Positions 24,846 through 34,231 are shown, counted from the first letter of the stretch. The stretch: 64,000 nucleotides of DNA from Paenibacillus antri (GCF_005765165.1 NZ_VCIW01000003.1:186001-250000), one strand, 5' to 3'. Translations and numbers: made by a program. Notes: generated by a model from the sequence alone, not told the origin.

Positions 24846-26261
24846 ATGATCATGCGTAAAACCGTCGGGAAGGCGCTGCTCGTCGGCGTCGTCGCGGCGC
24901 TGACGGCGTCGGGGTTCGGAGCGGACCGTCCCGCGGAAGCGGCGGCGTTCAAGGATACGGAGGGACATTGGGCGGAGGAGACGATTCAATGGGGGGCCGA
25001 AACGGGGATCGCGAACGGGTTCCCGGACGGGACGTTCCTCCCGAACGGCGCCGTCACGGAAGCCCAATTCACGGCGATGCTGCTCCGGGCGTTCCCGGAA
25101 TCCGCTCCGGCGGAGAAGAAGCCTTACTGGTATACGGCATACTACGACTTAGCGGAATCGTGGCTGTGGCCGGTCGACGAAGCGAACGCCGCCGCGCCGC
25201 TCCGGAGGGGGCAGGTCGCGCAAATCGTCGCCGCCGCGTTCGGAACGCAGCTGAGCGTCGAGGATGCGGTCGAACTCCTGTTGGATCGCGGCTTGGCATC
25301 GGGACGCCGCGCGGCGAACGGTCGTGTCGACTTCGGCGAGTCTTCGACGCTTACGCGCGCGGAGGCGGTACAGTTCGTGCGCAACGCGGCGTCCTCGGGC
25401 TTACCGATCGGCAAGGCCGATAAAGCTCCGCAGCAAACCGCGAAGAAGAACGATGCGCCGGTTAGCGTAAGCGGCGTCGCCGTCGGGGATTCCGTCGATA
25501 CGCTGCTTTCGGTATTCGGCGAGCCCGCGCGGAAGGAAGCCAGCGAATACGGGTTTACCTGGTATGTTTACAACGGCGATTACAAGCGGTTTTCGATGTT
25601 CGGCGTGAAGGACGGCAGCGTGGAGGCGCTGTACGCGAACGGCACGAATTTGAGTTTGAAATCATCGCTCGGCGACCCGCTCTCCTTTATATTGAAAGGC
25701 AATACTAGATTTCTGATCGACTCGGACGGGGAATACGACGTATTCGACGCCGGAACCGCATATGTGACGGTCTTCTACGACGTGCACGAGAACCGTGCGG
25801 TGAGCGGCGTGCAAGCGATCGAGAAGAAGACGGAGCAAGGGCTCGTCGGCTTCTATGGCAAGCCGTCCGAGGCGCTTGCCGGAAGCTTCGAGCGGCTGTC
25901 GCTGGAGCTCGCCAACACCGCTCGGGCGAAACGCGGGCTGCCCGCGCTCGCGTGGGACGACGGCGCGGCGAACGTCGCCGAAGGGCACAGCGAGGATATG
26001 GCGACGAACGGCTTCTTCTCCCATACGAACCTGAAGGGGGAAGGGCTGGGAGACCGGCTGGCGAACGGCGGCGTGCGGTTCCGCTCCGCCGGAGAGAACA
26101 TCGCGTACGGCCAGACGAACGCGATCTTCGCCCATGAAGGTTGGATGAACTCGGAAGGACATCGGAAAAACATGCTCGGCGCCTTCGAACGGCTCGGCGT
26201 CGGCGTACGGTTTTCCGAAGACGACGCTCCTTATTACACGCAAAACTTCTTGACGAAATAA
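24846..26261 (+). CDS. SLH- and CAP-domain surface protein
   Basis: A 471-residue exported protein. A signal peptide (about 1-32, ending EAAA) leads into SLH motifs (FKDTEGHWAEETIQWGAETG, then NGFPDGTFLPNGAVTEAQF), which usually bind pyruvylated cell-wall polymers. The middle (about 210-330) resembles the CAP-associated domain (VAVGDSVDTLLSVFGEP). The C-terminus is a CAP/SCP-like domain of the YkwD type: NTARAKRGLPALAWDD, HSEDMATNGFFSH, SAGENIAYGQ and GWMNSEGHRKNML. Enzymatic function is not established for this type. Own terminator at 26269; no operon partner. Confidence 0.88.
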   Translation: MIMRKTVGKALLVGVVAALTASGFGADRPAEAAAFKDTEGHWAEETIQWGAETGIANGFPDGTFLPNGAVTEAQFTAMLLRAFPESAPAEKKPYWYTAYYDLAESWLWPVDEANAAAPLRRGQVAQIVAAAFGTQLSVEDAVELLLDRGLASGRRAANGRVDFGESSTLTRAEAVQFVRNAASSGLPIGKADKAPQQTAKKNDAPVSVSGVAVGDSVDTLLSVFGEPARKEASEYGFTWYVYNGDYKRFSMFGVKDGSVEALYANGTNLSLKSSLGDPLSFILKGNTRFLIDSDGEYDVFDAGTAYVTVFYDVHENRAVSGVQAIEKKTEQGLVGFYGKPSEALAGSFERLSLELANTARAKRGLPALAWDDGAANVAEGHSEDMATNGFFSHTNLKGEGLGDRLANGGVRFRSAGENIAYGQTNAIFAHEGWMNSEGHRKNMLGAFERLGVGVRFSEDDAPYYTQNFLTK

Positions 26262-26268
26262 CGAGACG

Positions 26269-26322
26269 ACGGGTTTCCCGCGGACGGCGTAACGGCCGGA
26301 CGAAGGCGGGGGCCCGTTTTTT
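26269..26322 (+). terminator. Terminator after the SLH/CAP gene
   Basis: Imperfect 12-bp stem with G-T pairs (26269-26281 with 26305-26316) enclosing a smaller GGCC hairpin, then T6 (26317-26322). Confidence 0.65.
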
Positions 26323-26329
26323 GTTGTTC

Positions 26330-26356
26330 GAATATCCGAGGTGGAAAAGCATATAC
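26330..26356 (+). promoter_or_regulatory. Sigma-E-type promoter of dacB-spmAB
   Basis: GAATATC (26330-26336), 13 bases, CATATAC (26350-26356) resemble the mother-cell sigma-E consensus KMATATT-N13/14-CATACANT. The dacB operon is sigma-E controlled in B. subtilis. Confidence 0.6.
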
Positions 26357-26409
26357 ATGTACTACATGTCGTACGGACAAACATATCCGCTTTCTCTCGG
26401 GAGGTCACG

Positions 26410-27603
26410 ATGAAACCTGCATTCCGCTTTCGCGCCGTTCTCGCTGCCGTCGTCGCCGCGGCCGCCTTGCTCGCTTCCGCGGGACTACCGCAGATCGCCA
26501 AGGCGGAACCGCCGCCGATCTCGTCTCATGCGGTCGCCTCGTCGGTCATCGACGTCGCTTCCGGCCGCATCGTCTTTCAAGAGCGCGGGGACGAACAGCT
26601 CCGCATCGCTTCGCTGACGAAGGTCATGACCGCGATCGTCGCCATCGAGCACGGGACGCTGACCGACACCGTCAAGGTCGGTCCAGCCGCCTACGGGAAA
26701 GAAGGATCTTCGATTTATCTTCATCTCGGCGAGGAGATGACGCTCCACAATATGCTGTACGGGCTCATGCTTCGTTCGGGCAACGACGCGGCCACGGCGA
26801 TCGCCGAGCACGTCGGCGGTTCTGTCGAGGGCTTCGTCTATTTGATGAACGAGAAGGCGCGAGCGCTCGGGATGAAAAATTCCAGCTTCAAAAATCCGCA
26901 CGGCTTGGACGACGAGGGGCATTATTCTTCGGCGAACGATATGGCGGTGCTGACCGCGTACGCTTTGAAGAACAAGACGTTCCAAGAGATCGTTAAGACG
27001 AAGGTGAAGTCGGCGCCGAATCCGAACGAGGATTGGGATTACCGCTGGATCAACAAAAACAAGATGCTTAACATGTACGAAGGCGCGGACGGGGTGAAAA
27101 CGGGGTATACGACGCTCGCGCGCCGGACGCTGATTTCGTCCGCTACGCGGGGCGGCCAGCAATTCGCGGTCGTGACGCTGAACGACGGCGACGACTGGAA
27201 CGACCATAAGCGGCTGTTGGATTACGCCTTCAAGCACTATCCGTCGACGTCGATCGTGAAGAGCGGCGAACGGGTGCAAAGCCCGAATCTCGTCGTCGCC
27301 CGGTCGTTCGATTACCCGCTCGCCCAAGGGGAGATCGGGGAGCTCCGGAAGAAGATCGTCTTGGAGGACCAGACGACGACCGATTTCAGGCTCGGGTTGC
27401 GCGGCAAGCTGGAGTTGTATTTGAAGGGCGAGCGCATCGCTTCGCTTCCGTTGTTCGAGGACGGCAGCCCTCGTTATAAAGCGCAGGAACAGGCAGCGTT
27501 TCAGTTTGCGAAATTCGAGCAGGGGCAGCGTCGCGCGAGCTTCGCCGACGTCTTTCGTACCTTACTGAAAGCGGTGTTCACGGGCGAAACGAAGGAAGGT
27601 TGA
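26410..27603 (+). CDS. dacB: D-alanyl-D-alanine carboxypeptidase DacB (PBP5*)
   Basis: Mother-cell carboxypeptidase that limits cross-linking of spore cortex peptidoglycan. The 397-residue product has a signal peptide (cleavage near AKA-E33), the serine active site S68-L-T-K71, SGNDAATAI and the KTGYTT motif, followed by a C-terminal domain. The ATG at 26410 follows GGGAGGTC; an in-frame ATG at 26341 lies inside the promoter and was rejected. First gene of dacB-spmA-spmB, as in Bacillus. Confidence 0.94.
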   Translation: MKPAFRFRAVLAAVVAAAALLASAGLPQIAKAEPPPISSHAVASSVIDVASGRIVFQERGDEQLRIASLTKVMTAIVAIEHGTLTDTVKVGPAAYGKEGSSIYLHLGEEMTLHNMLYGLMLRSGNDAATAIAEHVGGSVEGFVYLMNEKARALGMKNSSFKNPHGLDDEGHYSSANDMAVLTAYALKNKTFQEIVKTKVKSAPNPNEDWDYRWINKNKMLNMYEGADGVKTGYTTLARRTLISSATRGGQQFAVVTLNDGDDWNDHKRLLDYAFKHYPSTSIVKSGERVQSPNLVVARSFDYPLAQGEIGELRKKIVLEDQTTTDFRLGLRGKLELYLKGERIASLPLFEDGSPRYKAQEQAAFQFAKFEQGQRRASFADVFRTLLKAVFTGETKEG

Positions 27604-27609
27604 CGCGAA

Positions 27610-28245
27610 ATGGTCAATTGGATTTGGTTGTTCTTCATCGTCGCCGGCTTCGTCGTCGCGGCGATCAACGGCCGCATCGACGCCGTCACCGAGGCGGCGT
27701 TCGAAGGAGCTAAGACGGGCGTGACGGTGTGCTTCGGACTCATTAGCGTGCTCGTATTTTGGCTCGGTCTCATGCGCATCGCCGAAGACGCGGGGTTGCT
27801 GAAGAAGATGTCGAAGCTGCTCAGCCCGTTCGTCCGTTTTCTGTTCCCGAGCGTCCCGCGCGACCATCCGGCGTTAGGGTACATCTTGTCTAACATGAGC
27901 GCGAACATTCTCGGCCTCGGCAACGCGGCGACGCCCGCCGGCATCAAGGCGATGCAGGAGCTCCAGAAGCTTAATCCGGACAAGGAGTCGGCCAGCGCGG
28001 CCATGAGCACGCTGCTCGCGATCAACACGGCCAGTATCACGCTGATCCCGACGACGATGATCGCGATCAAGATGAATTTCGGCTCGAAGACGCCGACCGA
28101 CATCGTCGGGCCGACGCTCGCCGCGACGGCGATCGCGCTCGCCGCCGCGATTGTGCTCGACAAGTGGTATCAGCGCCGAACGCCGGCGGCGCCGCCGCAG
28201 CCTTCGCCGCCGCCCTCGCCGCCGCCGCCTTCCGGCGATACATAA
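27610..28245 (+). CDS. spmA: Spore maturation protein SpmA
   Basis: Integral membrane protein of the nucleoside-recognition (Gate) domain family needed for spore core dehydration with SpmB. 211 residues with about four membrane segments and the conserved LSNMSANILGLGNAATPAGI and NTASITLIPTTMIAI. Distinctive feature: a C-terminal proline-rich tail (about 188-211) with runs of Pro, Ser and Ala, beyond the Bacillus end point. Confidence 0.95.
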   Translation: MVNWIWLFFIVAGFVVAAINGRIDAVTEAAFEGAKTGVTVCFGLISVLVFWLGLMRIAEDAGLLKKMSKLLSPFVRFLFPSVPRDHPALGYILSNMSANILGLGNAATPAGIKAMQELQKLNPDKESASAAMSTLLAINTASITLIPTTMIAIKMNFGSKTPTDIVGPTLAATAIALAAAIVLDKWYQRRTPAAPPQPSPPPSPPPPSGDT

Positions 28246-28267
28246 CTAGAAAGGGGATCGATTCCGA

Positions 28268-28801
28268 ATGTCATCCGTCATTACCGCCGTGTCCGCCTGG
28301 GCGATCCCCGTCATGGTCGTACTCATCCCGCTTTATGCGGCCTACCGCAAGGTGCCCGTCTACGAATCGTTCACGGAGGGAGCCAAGGAAGGCTTCGACA
28401 CCGCGATTCGCATCATTCCGCACCTCGTCGGCATGATGGCCGCGATATCGATCTTCCGCGCCTCCGGCGCGATGGACATGCTGGTCGGCGCCGTGGCGCC
28501 GCTGTTCGCGAGGCTCGGCGTGCCCGCGGACGTGCTGCCGCTGGCACTCCTCCGGCCCATTACCGGGGCCGGCTCGCTCGCGTATACGACCGACTTGATG
28601 AAGACGTTCGGGCCGGATTCGTTCGTGGCGCAAATCGCGGCGACCGTGCAAGGCAGCACCGACACGACGCTGTATGTATTGACCGTATACTTCGGCGCCG
28701 TCGGCATCCGCAAGGCGGGGTACGCCCTCAAGGTCGGCCTCGTGTCCGACCTGATCGGATTTTTCGCGGCGGTCGCCGTCTGCTACCTCGTCTTCGCGTA
28801 A
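28268..28801 (+). CDS. spmB: Spore maturation protein SpmB
   Basis: Partner of SpmA, 177 residues, with membrane segments and the Gate-family signature LLRPITGAGSLAYTTDLMKTFGPDSF (about 97-122) and STDTTLYVLTVYFGAVGI. Ribosome-binding site AGAAAGGGG, 22 bases after spmA. Confidence 0.95.
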   Translation: MSSVITAVSAWAIPVMVVLIPLYAAYRKVPVYESFTEGAKEGFDTAIRIIPHLVGMMAAISIFRASGAMDMLVGAVAPLFARLGVPADVLPLALLRPITGAGSLAYTTDLMKTFGPDSFVAQIAATVQGSTDTTLYVLTVYFGAVGIRKAGYALKVGLVSDLIGFFAAVAVCYLVFA

Positions 28802-28869
28802 CCGTTCGAACCCCCAAGCTCTCCCCCGCATACCTTGTAACCATCGATCCCGGAAGGAGTGACCGACGG

Positions 28870-29211
28870 ATGAGGGTTACAGGCTTCGTCATTCATCAAT
28901 CCCGCTGCACGTCGATTAACGGCAAGGGGTTCGATTTTTTCGTCGCACGGTCGGGCATCGTCATTCCCGGCGCCGAGACGACCGAACCCGGCCGCGTTCA
29001 TATTTGCCTCGAAGGCGACTTCGCCGCGAACGACGGCTCGCTCGATCCCGAGACGGAGGAGCAGCTATTCGTCGCCGCACGGCTGATCGCCCGGCTCTCC
29101 GAAGCGTTCGGCGTCCCGCCGGACGCGATCTACCCGCACCGGGACGGATGTCCGGGCGCCCGGTTCCCGTGGCGGAAACTTGTGCTTTCCATATCGGATG
29201 GGTATCATTAG
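28870..29211 (+). CDS. Small amidase_2/PGRP-like protein
   Basis: A 113-residue protein that resembles a minimal N-acetylmuramoyl-L-alanine amidase of the AmpD/PGRP fold. Candidate zinc ligands are H9 (GFVIHQS), H90 (YPHRDG) and C94 (GCPGARFPW), and the strand HICLEGDF matches the family's central strand. No signal peptide is present, so it would act in the cytosol or be released otherwise. It lies just after spmB with its own GGAAGGAG site, so it may belong with the cortex genes. Catalysis is unproven: the protein is shorter than typical family members. Confidence 0.65.
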   Translation: MRVTGFVIHQSRCTSINGKGFDFFVARSGIVIPGAETTEPGRVHICLEGDFAANDGSLDPETEEQLFVAARLIARLSEAFGVPPDAIYPHRDGCPGARFPWRKLVLSISDGYH

Positions 29212-29231
29212 TTTTGAGGTGAAACCCATCA

Positions 29232-29984
29232 ATGGAACGATTGCAGAAAGTGTTGGCCGCCGCGGGAATCGCTTCGCGCCGCAAGTGCGAAGAGATTATC
29301 ACGCAGGGCCGGGTGACCGTGAACGGCAAGCCCGTGACGGAGCTCGGCGCGAAGGTCGATCCGACCAGCGACGAAATCGTCGTGGACGGCAAGAAAATCG
29401 CATTGCAGCAAAAAATATATTTGGCCTTCCACAAGCCGAAGGGCGTCATTTCCAGCGCGAAAGACCCGGAGGGACGCCAGACGGTAATGGATTACATGCA
29501 CGGCATTAAGGAACGGGTCTACCCGGTCGGCCGTCTGGATTACGAGACCGAGGGTTTGATTTTGCTGACGAACGACGGCGAATTCGCCAATCTGCTCATG
29601 CACCCGAAGTTTCACGTGCCCAAGACGTATATGGTGCACACGAAGGGGGTGCCGCACGGCGCCCTGCTGGACAAGCTTCGGACCGGCATCGAGCTCGAGG
29701 ACGGCATGACCGCGCCGGCGGAGGTCGAGTACGCGGACGCCGACCCGGACGGCAAGGAAGCGATCGTGCAGATTACGATCACGGAAGGCCGGAATCGGCA
29801 GGTGCGGCGGATGTTCGAAGCGATTCGCACGCCCGTCGTCCGGTTGAAGCGGATCCGGTTCGGTTCCGTCTTCCTCGGCGGTTTGCAGCGAGGGAAGTAC
29901 AGGCACTTGACGAAGGCGGAGCTCGCCGAGCTGCGAGAGCTCGCGGAACAGCAGTCGACACATAATGTTCAAAAAGGGGACTGA
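29232..29984 (+). CDS. rluB: 23S rRNA pseudouridine synthase RluB
   Basis: Modifies a uridine of 23S rRNA (U2605-type). 250 residues: an N-terminal S4 RNA-binding domain (MERLQKVLAAAGIASRRKCEE) and the RsuA-type catalytic domain with the catalytic aspartate in GRLDYETEGLILLTNDGEFAN. Also shows EGRNRQVRRMFEAI near the C-terminus. Position after spmAB is the same as ypuL in B. subtilis. Confidence 0.95.
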   Translation: MERLQKVLAAAGIASRRKCEEIITQGRVTVNGKPVTELGAKVDPTSDEIVVDGKKIALQQKIYLAFHKPKGVISSAKDPEGRQTVMDYMHGIKERVYPVGRLDYETEGLILLTNDGEFANLLMHPKFHVPKTYMVHTKGVPHGALLDKLRTGIELEDGMTAPAEVEYADADPDGKEAIVQITITEGRNRQVRRMFEAIRTPVVRLKRIRFGSVFLGGLQRGKYRHLTKAELAELRELAEQQSTHNVQKGD

Positions 29985-29997
29985 ACGAGGTCCCCTT
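29974..29997 (+). terminator. Hairpin at the rluB stop
   Basis: A perfect 8-bp stem (29974-29981 with 29990-29997); the rluB stop codon lies in the loop. The downstream T content is moderate, and a TATAAT at 30006-30011 follows as a likely -10 for resA. Confidence 0.6.
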
Positions 29998-30031
29998 CCT
30001 TTCGTTATAATGGAGTGTAGGGTGAATAACC

Positions 30032-30562
30032 ATGGGAAAACATAGAAGATGGATCCAAATTTCTATCTTCGCTTTCGTGCTGCTTATCGTCGGCTATACG
30101 GTCGCGGGCAGCTTGTTTAAAGGCGAGGAGCGGCCTCCCGAGGCCGGCGATCCGGTCGCGCCGTTCGAATTGGAAGCGCTCGGCGGCGGGATGGTCGGCA
30201 CCGAAACGTATAAGGGACGGCCGATGGTCGTGAATTTCTGGGGGACGTTCTGCCCGCCGTGCGTCGAGGAGACGCCGGCGCTGCAGCGGATGTACGAGAA
30301 GTACGAGGATCAAGGCGTCGTCATTCTCGGCGTCAATCTCGGCGAGAAGCCCGCCGTGCGCATCGAGCAGTTCGTCGATCGGTTCGGCGTCACGTATCCG
30401 GTGCTCCTCGATCCCGATCTGGACGTGCGCGACCGCTACGGCGTCCGATCGTATCCGACGACGTTCTTCGTCGACGCGTCGGGCGTCGTTCGCGAGGTGA
30501 AGGTGGGCGGCATGACCGAAGGTTATATCGAGGCCGGCATACGGCGGCTGCTACAACAATGA
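30032..30562 (+). CDS. resA: Thiol-disulfide oxidoreductase ResA
   Basis: Membrane-tethered extracytoplasmic thioredoxin-like protein that reduces apocytochrome c before haem attachment. 176 residues: N-terminal anchor (about 9-27) and a thioredoxin domain with the active site C74-P-P-C77 in WGTFCPPCVEE. It has the glutamate pair following the site and the SYPTTFFVD cis-proline segment. Start of the resABCDE cluster. Confidence 0.96.
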   Translation: MGKHRRWIQISIFAFVLLIVGYTVAGSLFKGEERPPEAGDPVAPFELEALGGGMVGTETYKGRPMVVNFWGTFCPPCVEETPALQRMYEKYEDQGVVILGVNLGEKPAVRIEQFVDRFGVTYPVLLDPDLDVRDRYGVRSYPTTFFVDASGVVREVKVGGMTEGYIEAGIRRLLQQ

Positions 30563-30605
30563 AGCGAGGCGCCGACCGGGCGCTTCGCAAGCGGGGGTGA
30601 CGCGC

Positions 30606-32216
30606 GTGAACGAGACGCCGAAGCCGCTCGACATGCGCTACGACGGCGCGCCCAGACGTTCGCAGAAAGCCGACAAGGACTGGCTCGACCATGTGTGGAG
30701 CTTCTTCTCGTCGGTGAGGGTCGGGATGTGGCTGATCGTATTGACGCTGCTCGGCGCGGCGATCGGATCCGTCTACCCGCAAGAGGAGGCGTTCTTAACG
30801 CCGCCGGGGGTAGATTATTATACGGAACGATACGGATGGACCGGAAAGTGGTATTACCTGCTTGGACTGAGCCACACCTACTCGTCGTGGTGGTTCCAAG
30901 TGATCGTCATTATGCTCGGCGCGTCGATCGTCATCGCATCGCTCGATCGCGCGATTCCGCTGTATAAGGCGTTAAAGAAACAAAAGCCCGACCGCACGGT
31001 GGAATTCCTTCGCCGCCAGCAGGTGTCGTACGAGACGGATCTGGCGATTCCGACGGACGCCGGCGCGCAGTCGGCCGAAGCGTCGCGCCTCGCGGACGAA
31101 GCGGAGAAGGCGCTGAGGAAGCTGCGCTTTCGGACGAGCCGGGTCGGCAACGCGGTGATGGGCGAGAAGTACCGGTGGTCCCGCTGGGGGCCGTACGTAA
31201 ATCACCTCGGTTTGATCATCTTCCTTCTCATCGTGCTCGTCCGCACCTTGCCCGGATTTACGCTCGAGGAATACGTCGACGTGCTCGAGGGCGACACCGT
31301 GCGAATCGCGGGGACGAATTTTTACGTGAAGAACGAACGGTTTACCGTGGAGTTTTATGAAAACGAGGAGCTTCGCGGGCAATTCCAAGAGGAGGAACGC
31401 GTCGTTCCGAAGCTGTTCAAGACCGAAGCGGTGCTCTACGAATGCACGGACCGATGCGGCACGTCCGATCCGGTACTCGTAGAAGCGACGCGGGGCGACA
31501 TCCTCGTCAATCATCCGCTCGAATATCGCGGCTTGTCGATCTATCAATTCGGTTACGAAGCCACGCCGCAAATCCGGAGCGTCGACGTATCCCTGATCGA
31601 CAAGAAGACCGGCGAAGCGTTCGGCAAGTTTACGCTGAAGACGGTCAATCCCGACCTGGCGTACGAAGCCGGGCCGTACAAGCTCCGCCTACACAACTAT
31701 TACCCCGAATTTTCGCTCGACGCGAACGGCGAACCGACGACGGTGTCGGCGGAGAGGCCGAACGCGCCCGCTTATATCTTCATGATTACGGGGCCGGGGT
31801 TGCCGGAAGCGGGGGCCTCGTATTTATATTTCCCGAGGGAGATCGACAAGGAGCGCTTCCGCCAGGACGACATCAACGCCGCGGTCGGTACGGGCGACAT
31901 GTTCGACATTCGGGCCGGCGGAATGGAAGACGTCGAAATATCGACGTATACGAGCACCTTGACGGCGCGCAAAGATTTGACGGTGCCGTACTTGCTGCTG
32001 GGCGGCGCGATCTGCATGCTCGGGCTTGTCATGGGATTTTATTGGCAGCATCGCCGCATCTGGGTGCGAATCGACGGGAATCGGCTCACGCTCGGCGCGC
32101 ACACGAACAAAAATTGGCACGGCATGAAACAGGAGACGGCGAAGCTGCTGGCGGCGCTCGGACTCGACGCTTCGGCCGCGCTTTCAGGTAAATCGAAAGC
32201 GGGGGACCCTTCTTGA
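30606..32216 (+). CDS. resB: Cytochrome c biogenesis protein ResB
   Basis: System II cytochrome c maturation protein (CcsB-like), working with ResC in haem delivery. About 536 residues: N-terminal membrane helices (about 25-50 and 75-105), a third near 185-205 (YVNHLGLIIFLLIVLVRTLP), a large extracytoplasmic domain with CTDRCGTSD, and a last helix near 455-475. I prefer GTG at 30606, behind GGGGTGA; a GTG at 30597 would add three residues. The gene overlaps resC by four bases. Confidence 0.93.
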   Translation: MNETPKPLDMRYDGAPRRSQKADKDWLDHVWSFFSSVRVGMWLIVLTLLGAAIGSVYPQEEAFLTPPGVDYYTERYGWTGKWYYLLGLSHTYSSWWFQVIVIMLGASIVIASLDRAIPLYKALKKQKPDRTVEFLRRQQVSYETDLAIPTDAGAQSAEASRLADEAEKALRKLRFRTSRVGNAVMGEKYRWSRWGPYVNHLGLIIFLLIVLVRTLPGFTLEEYVDVLEGDTVRIAGTNFYVKNERFTVEFYENEELRGQFQEEERVVPKLFKTEAVLYECTDRCGTSDPVLVEATRGDILVNHPLEYRGLSIYQFGYEATPQIRSVDVSLIDKKTGEAFGKFTLKTVNPDLAYEAGPYKLRLHNYYPEFSLDANGEPTTVSAERPNAPAYIFMITGPGLPEAGASYLYFPREIDKERFRQDDINAAVGTGDMFDIRAGGMEDVEISTYTSTLTARKDLTVPYLLLGGAICMLGLVMGFYWQHRRIWVRIDGNRLTLGAHTNKNWHGMKQETAKLLAALGLDASAALSGKSKAGDPS

Positions 32217-33460
32217 GTTTGTATGATATCAGCAATACGGCGTTAGTGATCGCCTTGTTTACGTACATCGCCTCGTTCGTTATGTTCACCATTAGCATCA
32301 CGGGGCGCAGCTTCGGAGGCGCGGAGGCCGGGGCGGCCCGGTCCGCCGCCAGAGGCCGCCGCGCGTTCGCGGTCGCCATGATCGGTCTAGGCCTGCACTT
32401 GATTTTTTTCGTTTTGCGATGGATCGCCAACCGGCATATTCCGGTCAGCAACTTATTCGAATTCATGACGTTCCTCGCGATGATGATCGTCGTCGCGTTC
32501 GCGATCATCTACCGCATCTACCGCAAGCCCTTGCTCGGCGCGTTCGCGACGCCCGTGGCGTTCATCATTCTCGCTTACGCGATGGTGTTCCCTTGGGAAG
32601 CGCAGCCTCTCATTCCGTCGTTGAACAGCTATTGGCTGTACATTCACGTGACGACGGCCGCGACGGGCGAAGCGTTCTTCGCGGTCGCGTTCGCCGCCGG
32701 ACTGATGTATCTGCTGCGCGTCGTCGATTACGACGCGAAGGGACGGCGGGCGACGCTTCAGAAGGCCGGCATCGAATTCACGCTGTTCTCGGTGCTGATC
32801 GTCGTCGGCTTCATCTTGGCCGCCTTCACGTTCCGCGGCATGGGCTACGAAGCCGCTTTCGTCGGCCAGCAGACGGTCGAAGGTCAGACGACCGAGGTGA
32901 CGGTGGAGTACACGATGCCGCCGATCTATTCGCCCCACGGCTACGAATTGGTCGCTATGGATTCGTTCCTCGGCTCCGAGCGGCCGCTCATGACCGCTCC
33001 GGAATGGATGAAGGGCGTGAACGCGGGCCGCAAGCTGAACACCGCGGTCTGGTCCGTCCTGTTCGGCATCGCGCTGTACGCCATCCTTCGACTCGCGTTC
33101 CGGAAGCCTCTCGGCCGCGTCATTCACCCGAGGCTGGCGGGGATCGATCCGGAGGATATCGACGAAATTACGTACCGCGCCGTCGCGATCGGCTTCCCGA
33201 TCTTCACGCTCGGGGCGCTCATCTTCGCGATGATCTGGGCGCATATCGCTTGGAACCGGTTCTGGGGCTGGGATCCGAAAGAAGTATGGGCGCTCGTCAC
33301 TTGGCTGTTCTACAGCGTATACTTGCATCTGCGGCTCGGGCGCGGCTGGCAGGGCAACCGGTCGGCTTGGCTCGCCGTCATCGGATTTATCGTCGTCATG
33401 TTTACGTTGATCGGCGTCAACCTGATCATCGCCGGTCTGCATTCCTACGCCGGCGTATAA
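32213..33460 (+). CDS. resC: Cytochrome c biogenesis protein ResC
   Basis: CcsA-type haem-handling membrane protein of system II. 415 residues with about eight membrane helices; the tryptophan-rich haem-binding WWD-type segment reads NRFWGWDPKEVWALVTW (about 346-362), with flanking conserved histidines (IHVTTAA and YSVYLHLRLG). TTG start overlapping the resB stop, implying translational coupling. Confidence 0.94.
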   Translation: MSLYDISNTALVIALFTYIASFVMFTISITGRSFGGAEAGAARSAARGRRAFAVAMIGLGLHLIFFVLRWIANRHIPVSNLFEFMTFLAMMIVVAFAIIYRIYRKPLLGAFATPVAFIILAYAMVFPWEAQPLIPSLNSYWLYIHVTTAATGEAFFAVAFAAGLMYLLRVVDYDAKGRRATLQKAGIEFTLFSVLIVVGFILAAFTFRGMGYEAAFVGQQTVEGQTTEVTVEYTMPPIYSPHGYELVAMDSFLGSERPLMTAPEWMKGVNAGRKLNTAVWSVLFGIALYAILRLAFRKPLGRVIHPRLAGIDPEDIDEITYRAVAIGFPIFTLGALIFAMIWAHIAWNRFWGWDPKEVWALVTWLFYSVYLHLRLGRGWQGNRSAWLAVIGFIVVMFTLIGVNLIIAGLHSYAGV

Positions 33461-33513
33461 GGAACGGCGCGTCGACCACATTTTCCCATTGAGGGGTAAG
33501 GAGTTGTGGCTCC

Positions 33514-34230
33514 ATGAGCGATAGACAACATACGATTCTCGTCGTGGACGACGAAGAGCGCATCCGCAGGCTGCTGCGCATGTATCTCGAGAAAGAACAC
33601 TTCCTCATCGAAGAAGCGGAGGACGGCGAGACGGCGCTGCACATGGCGCTCGAGAAGGATTACGACTTGATCCTGCTGGACGTCATGCTGCCGGGCATCG
33701 ACGGCGTCGAGGTATGTTCCCGGCTGCGCGTTCAGAAGGCGACGCCGGTCATCATGCTGACCGCGAAGGGCGAAGAGGCGAATCGAGTGCAAGGCTTCGA
33801 AGTCGGCGTCGACGATTACGTCGTGAAGCCGTTCAGCCCGCGGGAGGTTATCTTCCGGGTGAAGGCGATCCTGCGCCGGTCGTCGACGACGGCGTTCCTC
33901 ACGAAGGAAGCGCCGTCCAGCAGCACGATCGTGTTCCCGCATGTGATGATCGAGCACGACGCGCACCGCGTCACCGCGGACGGGCAGGAAGTGAGCTTGA
34001 CGCCGAAGGAATACGAGCTGCTGCACTACTTGGCGGTATCGCCGGATAAGGTATTTTCCCGGGAGCAGCTGCTGAAGGACGTCTGGAATTACGAGTTCTT
34101 CGGCGATCTCCGCACGGTGGATACGCATGTGAAGCGGCTTCGCGAGAAGCTGAACAAGGTGTCCCCGGACGCCGCCGCGATGATCACGACCGTCTGGGGC
34201 GTCGGCTACAAGCTCGAGGTGCCTCGATAA
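33514..34230 (+). CDS. resD: Response regulator ResD
   Basis: OmpR-type regulator of aerobic and anaerobic respiration genes. 238 residues: receiver domain with the acidic pair in VVDDEER, phosphoacceptor aspartate in LILLDVMLPG, switch residue in VIMLTAKGEE and lysine in DDYVVKPFSP; C-terminal winged helix (VSLTPKEYELLHYLA, RTVDTHVKRLREKL). One base separates it from resE. Confidence 0.95.
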   Translation: MSDRQHTILVVDDEERIRRLLRMYLEKEHFLIEEAEDGETALHMALEKDYDLILLDVMLPGIDGVEVCSRLRVQKATPVIMLTAKGEEANRVQGFEVGVDDYVVKPFSPREVIFRVKAILRRSSTTAFLTKEAPSSSTIVFPHVMIEHDAHRVTADGQEVSLTPKEYELLHYLAVSPDKVFSREQLLKDVWNYEFFGDLRTVDTHVKRLREKLNKVSPDAAAMITTVWGVGYKLEVPR

Positions 34231-34231
34231 G

